A stretch of DNA of 64,000 nucleotides, taken from positions 1,203,639-1,267,638 of the forward strand of contig JADFCQ010000001.1 of NCBI GenBank assembly GCA_015223225.1. Reading direction: 5' to 3'. Below are positions 16,542 to 25,712 of the stretch, piece by piece. The notes beneath the pieces are model-generated. The model was not told where the DNA came from, did not search any database, and saw nothing but the letters and a program-made list of their open reading frames with translations. Each line of letters starts with the position of its first letter. The stretch's first letter is position 1. The DNA is from Acetobacteraceae bacterium H6797. Its GTDB lineage: Bacteria; Pseudomonadota; Alphaproteobacteria; Acetobacterales; Acetobacteraceae. The translations under genes and the position numbers were made by a program.

Positions 16542-17462
16542 ATGAAGCTTACGCGTCGCGTTAAGGAAATCCTCTCCTGGTATGAAAGCGACAATCCGGG
16601 CACGAAGATGAATCTCGCCCGGATTCTGATGGAAGGTAAGCTCGGTGGTACCGGCCGCCTGGTGATTCTGCCGGTCGACCAGGGCTTCGAGCATGGCCCG
16701 GCGCGCAGCTTCGCTCCGAACCCCGCCGCCTATGACCCGCGCTATCACTTCGAGCTGGCCATCGAGGCCGGTCTCTCGGCCTATGCCGCCCCGCTCGGCC
16801 CGATCGAGGCCGGTGCCGCGACCTATGCCGGCTCCATCCCGCTGATCCTGAAGGTCAACAGCTCCAACTCGCTGTCGACCACGAAGGACCAGGCCGTGAC
16901 GGCCACCGTCTCCGACGCCCTGCGCCTCGGCTGCTCGGCCATCGGCTTCACCATCTATCCGGGCTCGGAATACCAGTTCGAGATGATGGAAGAGCTGCGT
17001 GAGCTGACGGCGGAAGCCAAGGCCGCCGGCCTCGCCGTCGTCGTGTGGTCCTACCCGCGTGGCCCGATGCTGGACAAGGTCGGCGAGACGGCTCTCGACA
17101 TCGCCGCCTATGCCGCTCACATGGCCGCGCTGACGGGCGCTCACATCATCAAGGTGAAGCCGCCGACGGAAGCCATCTTCCTCGACGCCGCCAAGAAGAC
17201 CTACGAGCAGAACCCGGTCGACGTGAAGGACTACGCCGCCCGCATCAACCACATCGTGCAGGCCTGCTTCGCCGGCCGTCGCCTCGTGGTCTTCTCGGGT
17301 GGTGAGGCCAAGAGCGCCGAGGCCCTGCTGAACGACGTCCGCGCCATCCATGCCGGCGGCGGCAATGGCTCGATCGTCGGCCGCAATGCCTTCCAGCGCC
17401 CGAAGGCCGAGGCCCTCAAGCTGCTGAACGACATTATCGAAGTCTACAAGTCCAAGCCCTGA
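16542..17462 (+). CDS. Class I (DhnA-type) fructose-bisphosphate aldolase
   Basis: This enzyme cleaves or forms fructose 1,6-bisphosphate in glycolysis/gluconeogenesis through a Schiff-base lysine. The 306-residue product is the archaeal/DhnA-type class I aldolase: VILPVDQGFEHGPARSF near residue 40, VVVWSYPRG, and GAHIIKVKPPT, which probably contains the Schiff-base Lys. The final segment GRNAFQRPKAEALKLL is typical. AAGGAC precedes the ATG. A strong terminator follows. Codon choice is noticeably regular, as in well-expressed genes. Confidence 0.93.
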   Translation: MKLTRRVKEILSWYESDNPGTKMNLARILMEGKLGGTGRLVILPVDQGFEHGPARSFAPNPAAYDPRYHFELAIEAGLSAYAAPLGPIEAGAATYAGSIPLILKVNSSNSLSTTKDQAVTATVSDALRLGCSAIGFTIYPGSEYQFEMMEELRELTAEAKAAGLAVVVWSYPRGPMLDKVGETALDIAAYAAHMAALTGAHIIKVKPPTEAIFLDAAKKTYEQNPVDVKDYAARINHIVQACFAGRRLVVFSGGEAKSAEALLNDVRAIHAGGGNGSIVGRNAFQRPKAEALKLLNDIIEVYKSKP

Positions 17463-17484
17463 TCCTTCCGTCAGGCTGAAGGCG

Positions 17485-17519
17485 AAGGCCGGTCCGCAAG
17501 GGCCGGCCTTCTCCGTTTT
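17485..17519 (+). terminator. Intrinsic terminator of the aldolase gene
   Basis: AAGGCCGG (17485-17492) pairs with CCGGCCTT (17503-17510) across a ten-base loop, followed by TCTCCGTTTT. It lies 23 bp after the aldolase stop. Confidence 0.85.
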
Positions 17520-17546
17520 GGGGCGGTCAGCCGAGCAGGTCCTGCC

Positions 17547-18296
17547 CTAGCCCGGCGCCCCGCCCGCGCTATGCATACCCTCGTTGAAAGAGCTGAAGCC
17601 GAGCCCCGCCCCGGCCCAGAGCCGCCGCAGCGCCTCGGCGGAAAACAGCGAGACATGGCCGTTCCGCGGCCCCAGATACCACCAGCCCGTGCCCTGCGCC
17701 GCGATATCAGCTGGCTGCAGCAGCGTGGAGAAGAGCACCATTCCGCCCGGCTTCAGCCGCGCGGCGACTTCGGCTGCGACGGCCGCCGGGTCTGGCGCGT
17801 GTTCCATCACTTCGAAGCAGGAAATCACGTCGAACTGCCCCTCGGGCGGCGCGCCGCCATCGGCGAAAGGGTCCCAGCTGGTGGCATCGAATCCGGCATC
17901 CCGCAGCGTGGCGGCCAGCAGCCCGTCGCCCCCGCCATAGTCGAGCAGGCGCAACCGCTCCCGCTGGGCGCCGAAAATGCCCTGGAGCATCGCGGCCATG
18001 CGGCGCGGCCTCTCGCCCTGGTATTCCGGGTCCACCAGCACATACTGGTCGTTATAGATCTCGGCGGCGAAGCGCTCGGGCGCCCAATCGTCGAAATCCG
18101 GCGTGAAGAGGAAGGCGCAATCCTCGCAGCGCCAGTAGCTCACCAGCCTGCCCGACGGCGGCAGCACGGCCCCGCGCCCATCCGCGCAGCTCTTGTGGAA
18201 ATCGGCCCGGCCGAAGAGCGGCGCAGGGCCGCCGCAGATCTTGCATGAAATAGCGGCAGGGGCGGGTTGCATCATCAGCGCAGGATAGGCGCCCAT
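17547..18296 (-). CDS. Class I SAM-dependent methyltransferase with N-terminal zinc ribbon
   Basis: A 249-residue methyltransferase. Residues 19-70 hold a probable zinc ribbon (CKICGG and CEDCAFLF). The SAM-binding domain has LLDYGGGDGLLAATL (motif I), FDVISCFEVMEHAPDP and LKPGGMVLFST. This layout resembles methyltransferases that act on sugars or small metabolites, but no substrate can be named. An alternative ATG at 18275 (MMQPAP) is possible. It is divergent from ilvD and convergent with the aldolase gene. Confidence 0.85.
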   Translation of the reverse strand: MGAYPALMMQPAPAAISCKICGGPAPLFGRADFHKSCADGRGAVLPPSGRLVSYWRCEDCAFLFTPDFDDWAPERFAAEIYNDQYVLVDPEYQGERPRRMAAMLQGIFGAQRERLRLLDYGGGDGLLAATLRDAGFDATSWDPFADGGAPPEGQFDVISCFEVMEHAPDPAAVAAEVAARLKPGGMVLFSTLLQPADIAAQGTGWWYLGPRNGHVSLFSAEALRRLWAGAGLGFSSFNEGMHSAGGAPG

Positions 18297-18419
18297 TGTT
18301 GATAGAAAGTTATCAAGGGATGTGATCCAAGCTAAGAAAACATCCCCTCTGGGCTCTTGATTGGGCCACCACCCCGTTTCGTGCCACTATCGCGAACCGC
18401 CCTCGTCCAGGAACACGTC

Positions 18420-20285
18420 ATGCCCGCCTATCGCTCCCGTACGACAACCCATGGCCGTAACATGGCCGGCGCCCGTGGCCTCTGGCGCGCCACCGGCATG
18501 AAGGACGGGGATTTCGGCAAGCCCATCATCGCGGTCGTCAATTCCTTCACCCAGTTCGTCCCGGGCCATGTTCACCTGAAGGACCTGGGGCAGCTCGTCG
18601 CCGGCGCCATCGAGAAGGCGGGCGGCGTGGCCAAGGAATTCAACACCATCGCGGTCGATGACGGCATCGCCATGGGCCATGACGGCATGCTCTACAGCCT
18701 GCCCTCGCGAGACCTGATCGCCGATAGCGTCGAATACATGGTCAATGCCCATTGCGCCGACGCGATGGTCTGCATCTCCAATTGCGACAAGATTACCCCC
18801 GGCATGCTGATGGCCGCGATGCGGCTCAATATCCCGGTCGTGTTCGTCTCCGGCGGCCCGATGGAGGCCGGCAAGGTCATCCTGAGCAATGGCCAGGAGC
18901 GCGCGGTCGACCTGATCGACGCCATGATCGCGGCGGCCGACAGCAACGTCTCCGACGCCGATGTGGCCGTCATGGAGCGCTCGGCCTGCCCGACCTGCGG
19001 CTCCTGCTCGGGCATGTTCACCGCCAATTCGATGAACTGCCTCACGGAAGCCCTCGGCCTGGCCCTGCCTGGCAACGGCACCATCCTGGCCACCCATGCC
19101 GACCGCAAGGACCTCTTCCTCGAGGCCGGCCGCCTGATCGTCGAGATTACCCGCCGTTATTACGAGACGGAGGACGCCTCCGTCCTGCCGCGCAACATCG
19201 CCACCGTCCCGGCCTTCCGCAACGCCATGGCGCTCGACATCGCCATGGGCGGCTCGACCAATACGGTGTTGCACCTCCTGGCGGCCGCGAATGAAGGCGG
19301 CGTCGATTTTGACATGCGCGAGATCGACGTGCTGTCCCGCAAGGTGCCGGTGCTCTGCAAGGTCGCGCCTGCGGTGCAGAACGTGCATGTGGAAGACGTC
19401 CATCGCGCGGGCGGCATCATGGGCATCCTGGGCGAGTTGGACCGTGCCGGCCTGCTCGACACCACCGTCTCCCGCGTCGATGCGCCGACGCTGGCCGAGG
19501 CGCTCGCCAAATGGGACGTGACGGTGAACCAGGACGAGGCCGTCCATACCCTCTTCAAGGCGGCGCCGGGCGGCGTGCCCACCCAGGTCGCCTTCAGCCA
19601 GAAGAGCCGCTGGAAGGAGCTGGATCTCGACCGCGAAAAGGGCGTGATCCGCAATGCCAAGACGCCCTTCTCCAAGGATGGCGGCCTCGCGGTGCTCTAC
19701 GGCAACCTCGCGGTTGACGGCTGCATCGTGAAGACGGCGGGCGTGGACGAGAGCATCCTGAAATTCTCCGGCCCGGCCCGCATCTTCGAGAGCCAGGACG
19801 CGGCGGTGGACGGCATTCTCGGCGGCAAGGTGGTGCCGGGCGATATCGTGCTCGTCCGCTATGAAGGCCCGCGCGGCGGCCCCGGCATGCAGGAGATGCT
19901 CTATCCGACGAGCTATCTGAAGTCGAAGGGCTTGGGCAAGAAATGCGCCCTCGTCACCGATGGTCGCTTCTCGGGCGGCTCCTCGGGCCTGTCGATCGGC
20001 CATGTCTCGCCGGAAGCGGCCGAGGGCGGCACCGTCGGCCTGGTCGAGGAGGGTGACACCATCCATATCGATATCCCCAACCGCTCCATCGTGCTCGACG
20101 TGCCGGATGACGTGCTCGCCGCCCGCCGCGCCGCGATGGAAGCCAAGGGCGAGGCGGCCTGGAAGCCGGCCGAGCCGCGCAAGCGCTATGTCTCGACGGC
20201 GCTGCAGGCCTATGCCGCCATGGCGACCTCGGCGGCCAAGGGCGCGGTGCGCGACCTGTCGCTGCTCAAGAAGCTGGCGCGGTAG
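18420..20285 (+). CDS. ilvD: Dihydroxy-acid dehydratase
   Basis: IlvD dehydrates 2,3-dihydroxy-isovalerate and -methylvalerate to 2-keto acids in branched-chain amino acid synthesis, using an Fe-S cluster and Mg. The ATG at 18420, with CAGGAA upstream, gives 621 residues, close to E. coli IlvD. Fe-S cysteines are seen in [12 protein letters not shown] and [19 protein letters not shown]. The C-terminal [20 protein letters not shown] is diagnostic. Frame extends upstream to 18357 without support. A clear terminator lies about 215 bp beyond the stop, after a repeat block. Confidence 0.97.
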   Translation: MPAYRSRTTTHGRNMAGARGLWRATGMKDGDFGKPIIAVVNSFTQFVPGHVHLKDLGQLVAGAIEKAGGVAKEFNTIAVDDGIAMGHDGMLYSLPSRDLIADSVEYMVNAHCADAMVCISNCDKITPGMLMAAMRLNIPVVFVSGGPMEAGKVILSNGQERAVDLIDAMIAAADSNVSDADVAVMERSACPTCGSCSGMFTANSMNCLTEALGLALPGNGTILATHADRKDLFLEAGRLIVEITRRYYETEDASVLPRNIATVPAFRNAMALDIAMGGSTNTVLHLLAAANEGGVDFDMREIDVLSRKVPVLCKVAPAVQNVHVEDVHRAGGIMGILGELDRAGLLDTTVSRVDAPTLAEALAKWDVTVNQDEAVHTLFKAAPGGVPTQVAFSQKSRWKELDLDREKGVIRNAKTPFSKDGGLAVLYGNLAVDGCIVKTAGVDESILKFSGPARIFESQDAAVDGILGGKVVPGDIVLVRYEGPRGGPGMQEMLYPTSYLKSKGLGKKCALVTDGRFSGGSSGLSIGHVSPEAAEGGTVGLVEEGDTIHIDIPNRSIVLDVPDDVLAARRAAMEAKGEAAWKPAEPRKRYVSTALQAYAAMATSAAKGAVRDLSLLKKLAR

Positions 20286-20446
20286 GGGCACCGCCCCCAC
20301 ACGACCGGCTAGGGTTGCGGTGGGCGCCGCCCCCCACACAAATGGTTAGGTTCGTGGGGGCGCCGCCCCCACACAAACGGTTAGGTTCGTGGGGGCGCCG
20401 CCCCCACACCCCGGCCGGGGTGGTTTGACAACCCCGGACCCCGCAG
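20285..20446. repeat. Tandem hairpin repeat block, copy E2
   Basis: Four tandem units of 34-35 bp begin near 20285, 20320, 20354 and 20389. Each holds a GC-rich inverted repeat (GTGGGGGC/GCCCCCAC), and the first three have a spacer like ACACAAACGGTTAGGTTC. The last unit leads through CCCCGGCC to hairpin 2, GGGGTGGTT/AACAACCCC-like (20417-20435), then GGACCCCGC. It is the same two-hairpin layout as E1, with hairpin 1 multiplied. It lies directly after the ilvD stop. Confidence 0.9.
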
Positions 20447-20457
20447 CATTTTGCTGC
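20443..20457. repeat. Small inverted repeat
   Basis: GCAGCA and TGCTGC flank TTT. It sits at the end of repeat block E2, before the ilvD terminator. It may add to termination; otherwise its role is unknown. Confidence 0.55.
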
Positions 20458-20498
20458 ACCGCGATACCGGTCATGGATTGTTAAGAAATATAGATGAT

Positions 20499-20521
20499 GC
20501 GGCATATAATGCCGCTTTTTC
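20499..20521 (+). terminator. Intrinsic terminator downstream of ilvD
   Basis: GCGGCAT (20499-20505) pairs perfectly with ATGCCGC (20509-20515) and is followed by TTTTT. This is the strongest textbook terminator in the window. It separates ilvD from the lpoB operon. Confidence 0.9.
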
Positions 20522-20583
20522 TGTATGTAACTGTCTTCGTCATCCGGTAACGTCCGGCTCCGCAATTAATTGGAGCCGGTCCC

Positions 20584-21246
20584 GTGCCTGTCCTTTCCCC
20601 CCGCGCTGAGCGCCTTTTGCGCCATTTTCTCGGCCATGGCGCGCTCCTCGGCATGCTCGCCCTCGCGGCCTGCGCGCCGCAGCAGCCCTATGCCTCCGGC
20701 GTGCAGACCATGCAGCTCGACCCCTCGACGCGCGGGCCCGTGGGCGGCGTCGGGATCGAGGGGCAGGACATCATGGCCATGACCGACCAGATGATGCGGG
20801 ACATGCTCCAGAACCCGCTGCTGGCCAATGCCTCCCGCCCGCCGCAGGTCATCATCGATGCGCAGTATTTCCAGAACCTCTCCTCCCAGCGCCTGAACGT
20901 GAACGCCATCACCGATCGCCTGCGCGTGGGCCTCACCCGGGCCTCGCAGGGGCGGATGGTCTTCGTCTCGCGCGAGAGCTTCGGCATGGTCGCTCAGGAG
21001 CGCCAGATGCGCCGCAGCGGCCAGGTGGATGTCGGCACCCGCGGCCTCACCCGCGCCCAGGCCGGGGCCGATTACCGGCTCGTCGGGCGCATCAATTCCA
21101 TCGACCAGCGCAGCATGGGGACCGGCATGGTCCAGCGCTACAACCAGATCTCCTTCGAAATGGTCGATATGGAACGCGGCACCATCGTCTGGTCGGGCAT
21201 CTATGAATTCGCCCGCGCTGCCGCTGACGACATCGTCTATCGCTAG
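20584..21246 (+). CDS. lpoB: LpoB-like penicillin-binding protein activator lipoprotein
   Basis: LpoB-type outer-membrane lipoproteins reach through the peptidoglycan to activate PBP1b. The 220-residue product (GTG start) has a signal peptide with lipobox LALAAC near residue 30. A domain with LpoB-like features follows: MTDQMMRDMLQNPLLANA, PQVIIDAQYFQNLSSQRLNV, then ADYRLVGRINSIDQRS and a final QISFEMVDMERGTIVWSGIY. The neighbours encode COG3014- and YcfL-like proteins, which accompany LpoB in gammaproteobacteria and support the call. PBP activation here is inferred. The gene starts about 60 bp after the ilvD terminator. Confidence 0.8.
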   Translation: MPVLSPRAERLLRHFLGHGALLGMLALAACAPQQPYASGVQTMQLDPSTRGPVGGVGIEGQDIMAMTDQMMRDMLQNPLLANASRPPQVIIDAQYFQNLSSQRLNVNAITDRLRVGLTRASQGRMVFVSRESFGMVAQERQMRRSGQVDVGTRGLTRAQAGADYRLVGRINSIDQRSMGTGMVQRYNQISFEMVDMERGTIVWSGIYEFARAAADDIVYR

Positions 21247-21258
21247 AGGAAAGCCCGG

Positions 21259-22542
21259 ATGACCGCCCCCCGCACCCGCCGCGCCCTCGCGGCAACCGTC
21301 GCCCTCTCCGCCCTGCTGAGCGCCTGCGTGCAGAACCAGCAGCCCGTGGCCTCGGCGCAGGAAATCCAGACCTATACGGCCAATTACCCCCCCGAGCTCC
21401 AGCGCCTCTATGCGCAGGTGCCCGCGCAGGGGAAGCGCAACCTGGTCCTGAACCACATGCGCGCCGGCTTGGCCGCGATGGATCTCGGCCATTTCACCCA
21501 TGCCGAGGCCAGCTTCGACGAGGCCCTGGCGGTGATCGAGGCGATCTATGCCGACAATCCCGATGCCGAGCGCGCCCGCTCCGTCTGGTATGCGGAATCG
21601 GTGAAGGATTTCAAAGGCGAGCCCTATGAGCGCGCCATGGCCTATTACTACCGGGGCCTGCTCTACATGATGAAGGGCGACTATCAGAACGCCCGCGCCT
21701 CCTTCCGCGGCGGCCTGCTGCAGGACAGTTTCATGGAGGCCAATGAGCGCATGGCCTCCGATTTCGGCGCCCTCGCCTTCCTCGAAGGCTGGGCCGGGCG
21801 CTGCGCCAATTTCGATCCGGGCACGGTCAATGCCTCCTTCACCGAGGCGGCGGCGCGGAACCCGGGCCTCGGCGCCCCGCCATCAAGCGCCAATACGCTC
21901 ATGATCGTCGAAACCGGCGCGGCACCGCGGAAGCTCCAGGCCGGCGACCGGCGGGAAGTGCTGCGCTATGCGCGCGCGAATCCGGCCGGCGTCTCCACCG
22001 CGCGCTTCGTGCTCGGCGGCCAGAGCGTGCAGGGCGTGGAAGCGGAAGACCTCTACTACCAGGCCGCGACCCGCTCCGGCCGCTGGGTCGATGCGGTGAA
22101 TGAGGGCAAGGTCCAGTACAAGCAGGGCACCGAGGTCGCCGGGCAGGTGGCGACGGCCGCCGGCGCCGGGCTTCTCGCCGCTTCGGCCGCCACGGGCAAT
22201 CGCGACATGGCCGGCGCGGGTGCGGCGGTGCTGCTCGTGGGCCTCATCGCCCAGGTCGCGGCGGATTCCATGAAGACCGAGGCCGATGCCCGGCAGTGGG
22301 ACAACCTGCCCGGCAATATCGTGCTGGCCACCACCACCTATGCGCCGCCTTCGAGCAACCGCCGCAACGCCCCGGCACCCGGCGCGCCGAACGCCGAGGC
22401 GGTGATCGACCGCAATGGCGCGACGATGACGCGGAGCCTGCGCTACAGCCAGGCTGGCGGCTGCGCCCTCGCCTGGGGGCGTGAACTGCCCGCGACGCGC
22501 ATCCCCGACGAGGCGCCCTTCAGCCGGCCGGGAGGGCGGTGA
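21259..22542 (+). CDS. COG3014-like TPR lipoprotein
   Basis: A 427-residue lipoprotein with signal peptide and lipobox LLSAC near residue 23. Residues 60-170 contain TPR-like helices (RAGLAAMDLGHFTHAEASF and YYRGLLYMMKGDYQNARASF). Near residue 300 is a Gly/Ala-rich hydrophobic stretch (GQVATAAGAGLLAASAATG, then AGAGAAVLLVGLIAQVAA) that may insert in a membrane. Proteins of this type sit beside lpoB and ycfL elsewhere, with no known biochemical role. It begins 12 bp after lpoB and ends 1 bp before the next gene. Confidence 0.8.
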   Translation: MTAPRTRRALAATVALSALLSACVQNQQPVASAQEIQTYTANYPPELQRLYAQVPAQGKRNLVLNHMRAGLAAMDLGHFTHAEASFDEALAVIEAIYADNPDAERARSVWYAESVKDFKGEPYERAMAYYYRGLLYMMKGDYQNARASFRGGLLQDSFMEANERMASDFGALAFLEGWAGRCANFDPGTVNASFTEAAARNPGLGAPPSSANTLMIVETGAAPRKLQAGDRREVLRYARANPAGVSTARFVLGGQSVQGVEAEDLYYQAATRSGRWVDAVNEGKVQYKQGTEVAGQVATAAGAGLLAASAATGNRDMAGAGAAVLLVGLIAQVAADSMKTEADARQWDNLPGNIVLATTTYAPPSSNRRNAPAPGAPNAEAVIDRNGATMTRSLRYSQAGGCALAWGRELPATRIPDEAPFSRPGGR

Positions 22543-22543
22543 G

Positions 22544-23008
22544 ATGCTGGCGCGTCCGGTCCTGCTCATCGGCCTGGCGCTGGCCGCCGCGGGCTGCGCG
22601 CCCCAGCGCGCGCCCACGCCCTGCGACGATCCCGCCAGCCTCAACCTCTCGGCCGCCTCTCGCTACGGCATGCTGCCCGCAACGCCGCAGCCATCCATGT
22701 CCATCGGCCGGATGGGCGCGCGGATCACCGAATCCGACCTCGCGAGCGTCGCCTATGTGGACGACGTCCGAGCCGGCCGGACGCCGAACGGGGCGGGGGT
22801 GGTCTCCCTCCGCGTCTTCAACTGCTCGGCGACCCCGCTGCAGGTCGAGGGCTCGGTGCAGTTCCTGAACGGCTATGGCGTGGAATCCGAGGCGCCGACG
22901 GTCTGGCAGCGCATCTTCGTGCCGCCGCGCAGCAGCCGGGCCTTCGAGGCGCTGGCCGTCAATCCAGGTGCGGCCAGCTTCATGGTCGATCTGCGGGAGG
23001 GCCGCTGA
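22544..23008 (+). CDS. YcfL-like lipoprotein
   Basis: The ATG at 22544, with GGGAGG upstream, gives 154 residues. The signal peptide has lipobox ALAAAGC at about residue 15. The mature domain has the YcfL/DUF1425 look: a beta-rich region with SLRVFNCSATPLQVEGSVQF and RIFVPPRSSRAFEALAVNP, which resembles an Ig-like fold that tolerates a missing partner strand. YcfL is encoded next to lpoB in E. coli, but its function is unknown. It is one base from the previous gene and one base from the next. Confidence 0.78.
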   Translation: MLARPVLLIGLALAAAGCAPQRAPTPCDDPASLNLSAASRYGMLPATPQPSMSIGRMGARITESDLASVAYVDDVRAGRTPNGAGVVSLRVFNCSATPLQVEGSVQFLNGYGVESEAPTVWQRIFVPPRSSRAFEALAVNPGAASFMVDLREGR

Positions 23009-23009
23009 G

Positions 23010-23852
23010 ATGCGCGCGCCCCTTCTGGCCGCCCTCCTGACGCTCACCGCGCCCGGCCTTGCCCTGGCCCAGGGCGAGGCGATCGGGCGCGACGGCTATC
23101 GGCGCGACGTGCCGCAGGTGCTGAGCCCGCCCCGCCCGCCCGCGCCGCCGCCTGAGACGCCCTTCGAGACGGCCTATCGCCGGGCGGGCCGCCCGCGCGT
23201 GATCCTCTTCTTCAACCGCGACATCACTGACCGGACCCGGGCGGGCATCGTGCTCTCCGAGCGCGAGCAGCTTACGGCACGCGGTTCCCTCGACGCGCAG
23301 GTGACGCCCGGCTCGCCCCCGGCCTCGCCGCCCGCGCTGACGAAAAATGTCGATGTGCCGCCCGCCGATCCGAAGCTGACCGAAGGCCGCCTCCAGGCGC
23401 AGGAGGAGCGCCAGGCCGAGCGCAGCCGCGAAGTCACCGTCCGGCGGGAGGCGAGCGGCAGCCGCGCTTCGGTGATGGACGAAGCCTCGCAATGGCTCTT
23501 CGAAAGCGCCTTCACCAACCGGCTGGTGGCCGAGAAGGTGAAGCTGGTGGACCGTTCCGTCGCCATCCGGCTGGCGGGCACGATGCGCACCGATGATCCG
23601 CAGCAGCTCGAGATGGCGGCGCTTCGGCAGCATGCCGACCTCGTCCTGCTCGTGCGCGCCGCCCCCCTGCCGGACGACAACCAGCTGATCTTCCGCGTCA
23701 CGGCGGTCGATACCCGCAACGGGCAGCTCGTCACCGACGATATCCTCCTACCGCAAGTCACCGGCGGGGCGCGGAACGCGGCGGCGGGCGAGGCGGCGGC
23801 CACGCAGCTCGTGCAGCGGCTGATCGCGGTCTGGAACCCCCGGCCGCGCTGA
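23010..23852 (+). CDS. Exported protein of unknown function, fourth gene of the lpoB operon
   Basis: The ATG at 23010 gives 280 residues with a signal peptide (MRAPLLAALLTLTAPGLALA) and no lipobox, so a soluble periplasmic protein is likely. RPRVILFFNRDITDRTRAG is followed by a Pro-rich and charged linker (about 95-160). The C-terminal domain (WLFESAFTNRLVAEKVKLVD, then HADLVLLVRAAPLPDDNQLI) resembles the general CsgG/LpoB-type fold that handles small lipoprotein partners, but this is a weak impression. GGGAGGG precedes the ATG. No named family is claimed. Confidence 0.75.
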   Translation: MRAPLLAALLTLTAPGLALAQGEAIGRDGYRRDVPQVLSPPRPPAPPPETPFETAYRRAGRPRVILFFNRDITDRTRAGIVLSEREQLTARGSLDAQVTPGSPPASPPALTKNVDVPPADPKLTEGRLQAQEERQAERSREVTVRREASGSRASVMDEASQWLFESAFTNRLVAEKVKLVDRSVAIRLAGTMRTDDPQQLEMAALRQHADLVLLVRAAPLPDDNQLIFRVTAVDTRNGQLVTDDILLPQVTGGARNAAAGEAAATQLVQRLIAVWNPRPR

Positions 23853-23999
23853 TACGGGGCCTGGGCATCGACCAGGCTTCACGGCCGGGGGGGGGCGGGG
23901 CCTGTCCGCGCTGACCCGGGCGACACACGGCTGGGCGACAAGGGCCCCGGCAATATTCGGCCCAGCAATCTAGGGCATGACGACACGGGCGCGACGCCG

Positions 24000-24021
24000 C
24001 CGGGAGGGCTGGCCCTCCCGG
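24000..24021. repeat. Perfect GC-rich inverted repeat upstream of xseA
   Basis: CCGGGAGGGC and GCCCTCCCGG are separated by TG, 23 bp before the xseA start. It resembles hairpin 1 of the E3/E5 elements but lacks hairpin 2. The 23853-24044 gap otherwise holds a G9 tract (23887-23895) and no gene. Confidence 0.7.
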
Positions 24022-24044
24022 CGCGCAGCCCGTAATTTCCGGGC

Positions 24045-25643
24045 ATGGACGAAAACGGCCGCCCCAATATCCCCGAATTCACCGTCGCCGAGCTTTCCGG
24101 CGCCGTGAAGCGCACGCTCGAGGGCGCCTTCGGCCGCGTCCGCGTGCGGGGCGAGGTGGTGGAGTGCAAGGCCTATGGCCCCACGCGCTTCTATTTCTCC
24201 CTGAAAGATGCCGAGTCGGGCGCCAAGCTGAACAGCGTCGTCTGGGCCTGGTCGGCCGGGCGTTCGGGGGTGAAGCCCGAGAATGGCGTCGAGGTCATCG
24301 CCACCGGGCGCCTGACCACCTATGCCGACCGCTCCAATTACCAGCTCGTGGTCGACCGGCTGGATTTCGCGGGCGAAGGCGCGCTGCTGGCCCGCATCGA
24401 GATGCTGCGCCGGCGCCTGGAGGCCGAGGGGCTCTTCGACCCCGAGCGCAAGAAGCCCATCCCCCGCCTGCCCCGCGTCATCGGCGTGGTGACCAGCGAG
24501 CGCGGCGCCGTCATCCAGGATATCCGCACCACCCTCGCCCGCCGTTTCCCGCGCCATCTCATCCTCTGGCCCGTCGCGGTGCAGGGGCCGGGCTCGGCCG
24601 AGCAGGTGGCCGAGGCCATTCGCGGCTTCGACGCCATCCGCCCCGGCGGCCCGGTGCCGCGCCCGGATGTGATCATCGTCGCCCGCGGCGGCGGCAGCCT
24701 CGAAGACCTCATGGCCTTCAACGAGGAGGTGGTGATCCGCGCCGTCGCCGATTGCCGCATCCCGCTGATCTCGGCGGTGGGGCATGAGACCGACACGACG
24801 CTGATCGACTTCGCCTCGGACCGCCGCGCGCCCACGCCCACCGCCGCCGCCGAAATGGCCGTGCCGGACCGGGCGGAGCTGATGGCCGCGCTCTCCCAGA
24901 CCGCCGCCCGCCTCTACCAGGCCGGCCGCGCGCGGCTGGATCGCTCGCGCCTGCGCCTCTCCCGCGCCGAAGCGGGGCTGCCGGACCTGCCCTCGCTCCT
25001 GGCGGGCGCCCGGCAGCGGCTGGACGATCGCGGCTACCGGCTCGACCAGGCGCCGATGGTGCTGCTCCGCGCTCGCCAGTCGCAGCTCGGCCAGCTCGCC
25101 GCCCGCCTGCCGCATCCGCGCGAGGCCATCGCCGCCCGCCGCGCGACGCTGGTGCTCCAGACGGCCCATGCCCGCGCGGCGCTCAACGCCCTGCTCGCCC
25201 GCCGCCGCGCGGGGTTCGACGCGGTGGCGCCCCGCCTGCCCCATCCGCGCGCCGTGATCGACGGCGCCCGCGCGGCGCTCGGCATGCAGGGCCAGCGCGC
25301 GATGGCCGCCTGGGAACGGCAATTCGCGCAATACGAATCCCGCCTCATGCGCGTGCCCGACCCGACCCCGCGCCTCGAAGCACGGCTGCATCGCGGCCGC
25401 GAGCGGCTGGAGGGGCTGGCGGCCCGGCTGGAGGCCAGTTCCTACCACGCGGTGCTCAATCGCGGCTTCGCCCTGGTGCGCGGCGCCGATGGCGAGCCGC
25501 TGACCAGCGCCGCCGCGGTCGCGCCCGGCGCCGCCCTGCGCCTGACCTTCGCCGATGGCGAGGTGGGGGCCACGGCCGATGGCAAGGCAGCGCCGAAGAA
25601 GCGCGGCAAGCCGGATGAGCCGCAGCAAGGCGCATTGCTCTGA
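24045..25643 (+). CDS. xseA: Exodeoxyribonuclease VII large subunit
   Basis: XseA is the catalytic subunit of exonuclease VII, which degrades single-stranded DNA from both ends. The 532-residue product has an N-terminal OB-fold (about 8-105, GRVRVRGEVVECKAYGPTRF), then the nuclease domain with IGVVTSERGAVIQDI, IIVARGGGSLEDLMAFNEE and ISAVGHETDTTLIDFASDRR. A long helical arm with RLPHPR repeats (about 330-460) and the C-terminal domain VLNRGFALVRGADGEPL complete it. xseB is not in the window. It is followed by repeat element E3. Confidence 0.97.
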   Translation: MDENGRPNIPEFTVAELSGAVKRTLEGAFGRVRVRGEVVECKAYGPTRFYFSLKDAESGAKLNSVVWAWSAGRSGVKPENGVEVIATGRLTTYADRSNYQLVVDRLDFAGEGALLARIEMLRRRLEAEGLFDPERKKPIPRLPRVIGVVTSERGAVIQDIRTTLARRFPRHLILWPVAVQGPGSAEQVAEAIRGFDAIRPGGPVPRPDVIIVARGGGSLEDLMAFNEEVVIRAVADCRIPLISAVGHETDTTLIDFASDRRAPTPTAAAEMAVPDRAELMAALSQTAARLYQAGRARLDRSRLRLSRAEAGLPDLPSLLAGARQRLDDRGYRLDQAPMVLLRARQSQLGQLAARLPHPREAIAARRATLVLQTAHARAALNALLARRRAGFDAVAPRLPHPRAVIDGARAALGMQGQRAMAAWERQFAQYESRLMRVPDPTPRLEARLHRGRERLEGLAARLEASSYHAVLNRGFALVRGADGEPLTSAAAVAPGAALRLTFADGEVGATADGKAAPKKRGKPDEPQQGALL

Positions 25644-25650
25644 GGGACCC

Positions 25651-25712
25651 TGGGAAGGCTCTGCCTTCCCAGACCCATCCGCCAGGGGACGGCGTCCCCT
25701 GGACCGGCATCA
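25651..25712. repeat. Two-hairpin intergenic repeat, copy E3
   Basis: Hairpin 1 is TGGGAAGGC/GCCTTCCCA (25651-25659 with 25663-25671). Linker GACCCATCCG follows. Hairpin 2 is CCAGGGGAC/GTCCCCTGG (25682-25690 with 25694-25702), ending ACCGGCATCA. It is nearly identical to E5 near 49514, with paired changes in the first stem. It sits 7 bp after the xseA stop. A C10 tract (25764-25773) follows further on. Confidence 0.9.

Noticed and set aside
18387..20339. 650-codon minus-strand frame opposite ilvD
   Set aside because: Antisense of a highly conserved gene; no recognisable motif.
20285..20446. Possible CRISPR array
   Set aside because: Units are only 34-35 bp including spacer, spacers are themselves repeated, and there are no cas genes; it is a tandem hairpin repeat.
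23970..25628. 552-codon minus-strand frame opposite xseA
   Set aside because: Antisense shadow; xseA has all family signatures.
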